Source: Microbacterium sp. XT11
GTDB taxonomy: Bacteria; Actinomycetota; Actinomycetes; Actinomycetales; Microbacteriaceae
DNA length: 64,000 nucleotides
Assembly (NCBI RefSeq): GCF_001513675.1
Contig: NZ_CP013859.1
Span: 931,081 to 995,080, forward strand
Direction: 5' to 3'
Below are positions 63,273-64,000 of this stretch, piece by piece. Within the stretch, counting starts at the first letter, position 1; the number at the start of each line of letters is the position of its first letter. The translations under genes were made by a program, and so were the position numbers. The notes beneath the pieces are model-generated. The model ran no database searches and was not told where the DNA came from. It worked only from the letters and a program-made list of their open reading frames with translations.

Positions 63273-63450
63273 TACCCCGCGTCGGCGCGGAGACGGCTCA
63301 CGTCGCTTCCGTGCCGGCGCGGTTTCCGTGTCAGGCGGTTTCGCGTTTGCGTGGTTTCGGTGCCTGCGTGGGTTCCGTGCCTGCGCCCGTTTCCGCGCTT
63401 GCGCGGTTTGCGTGCCTGCGCCCGGATGGGATGCCGCGGGTCCGTAGAGT

Positions 63451-63756
63451 ATGACCATGACCGACGCCGTGGACCCGAACGTTGAACTGCTCCGGCTGCG
63501 CGCCAGCATCGACAACATCGACGCCGCCCTGATCTTCCTGCTCGCGGAACGGTTCCGTGCCACGCAGCAGGTCGGGCAGCTCAAGGCGGAGCATCGGATG
63601 CCGGCATCCGATCCGCGCCGGGAGGAGCAGCAGGTGGCGCGTCTGCGCGCACTTGCGGAGGAGGCGCACCTCGACCCGGAGTTCGCGGAGAAGTGGTTCA
63701 ACTTCGTCGTGGCCGAGGTCATCCGCCATCACACGGAGGCGGCGGAGAGCCGCTGA
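63451..63756 (+). CDS. Chorismate mutase (AroQ type)
   Basis: A 101-residue all-helical enzyme for chorismate to prephenate, the first step to Phe and Tyr. The first helix has RASIDNIDAALIFLLAERF, then VGQLKAEH with the catalytic Lys, and DPRREEQQVARL. The start is ATG 63451 or ATG 63457. Single-domain and cytosolic (no signal peptide). Between it and the gene before lies 178 bases with several TGCCTGCG-like short repeats. Confidence 0.93.
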   Translation: MTMTDAVDPNVELLRLRASIDNIDAALIFLLAERFRATQQVGQLKAEHRMPASDPRREEQQVARLRALAEEAHLDPEFAEKWFNFVVAEVIRHHTEAAESR

Positions 63757-63763
63757 TCGAGCT

Positions 63764-63807
63764 CCCCGGGCGGGCGACAGGTGTGTGCAGCACTCGCCCG
63801 CCCGGGG
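63764..63807 (+). terminator. Terminator hairpin after the chorismate mutase gene
   Basis: Perfect 14-bp arms CCCCGGGCGGGCGA (63764-63777) and its complement at 63794-63807, eight bases after the stop codon. Confidence 0.7.
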
Positions 63808-63818
63808 CGCCCAACTTC

Positions 63819-63833
63819 GTTTAATGAATAAAC
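63819..63833. promoter_or_regulatory. Operator-like dyad before the ROK gene
   Basis: GTTTA and TAAAC flank ATGAA in an otherwise GC-rich stretch. AT-rich TTTA-TAAA dyads are typical for ROK/XylR-type repressors, and the next gene appears to be one. Confidence 0.45.
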
Positions 63834-63896
63834 TATGTCGAGGCTACGCACTGCCTCGTCGTGTGTCAACATTCTCTGCGACCCCGGAACCAGCCC

Positions 63897-64000
63897 ATGC
63901 TCACCAGCGATGACGCTCTCGACACCCAGGGTTCGGTGCGGCGCGCCAACCTCCGCCGAGCGCTGCAGTTGGTCTTCGACAGCCCGGGCATGCAGACGCG
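63897..64000 (+). CDS. ROK-family regulator, N-terminal fragment
   Basis: The frame begins MLTSDDALDTQGSVRRANLR and runs off the window. RRANLRRALQLVFDSPG is the usual lead-in to the ROK winged helix, in which a MarR-like DNA-binding part precedes a sugar-kinase-like domain. Only 34 codons are visible, so the assignment is tentative. Confidence 0.55.
   Translation, partial: MLTSDDALDTQGSVRRANLRRALQLVFDSPGMQT

Overview
The window is high-GC DNA with actinobacterial gene families and style: NucS instead of MutS/MutL, DUF427, Mrp-type antiporter with an A/B fusion, many 4-bp ATGA/GTGA overlaps. It most resembles a Microbacterium-like member of the Microbacteriaceae; the genus is an inference, no marker gene such as 16S rRNA is present. 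No rRNA, tRNA or CRISPR array was seen.

Layout. 1-3067: the 3' end of a sortase-anchored surface protein, then a sigma factor fused to a zinc-finger, membrane and Ig-like part. 3468-6860: AraC regulator, SdhL-type shikimate dehydrogenase, a structured intergenic region that probably makes a small RNA, a cold-shock protein and a HAD phosphatase. 6977-16176: an 8.5-kb lower-GC defence island that has split the host nucS gene at codon 48-52. It is bounded by a 14-bp direct repeat and carries a complete second nucS, an Mrr type IV restriction enzyme, an EcoRI-family adenine methyltransferase, a DUF262-HNH nuclease, a PrrC/RloC-like ATPase with a CxxC hook, a GIY-YIG nuclease, and two unrecognised genes on the opposite strand. 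16205-23272: SfLAP/GAP-family membrane protein, two-component system, divergent MFS/LacI pair, large membrane protein. 23408-29792: six-gene Mrp Na+/H+ antiporter operon (A-B fusion, C, D, E, F, G). 29791-31408: hipBA module with three evenly spaced operator-like sites. 31436-36332: hydrolase, MFS transporter, penicillin-acylase-family enzyme. 36438-42209: TetR and two YhgE/Pip membrane proteins in one operon. 42441-46000: argG, CE7 esterase, and a deletion scar joining a broken LacI gene to the tail of a secreted glycanase-like gene. 46104-52594: a MoxR-DUF58-VWA operon of seven genes. 52723-57835: Pro-rich membrane protein, Pr6Pr protein, GntR regulator, purA, lactonase-like protein. 58029-63272: flavin disulfide oxidoreductase, DUF427 protein and an OpuC-type compatible-solute ABC transporter. 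The window ends with chorismate mutase and the first codons of a ROK-type regulator.

How it fits together. The most notable part is the nucS island. Loss of NucS would be expected to make the host a mutator, and the island brings a replacement copy, so its insertion should be neutral for mismatch repair. Fusing the two host halves across the 14-bp repeat restores a 231-codon nucS exactly, which argues for one clean insertion. No integrase or transposase was recognised inside it. The methyltransferase, DUF262-HNH, ATPase and GIY-YIG genes form one tight transcription unit and are the best candidate for a little-described anti-phage system. The rest of the window looks like ordinary chromosomal genes for ion homeostasis, osmoprotection, envelope quality control and amino-acid/purine synthesis.
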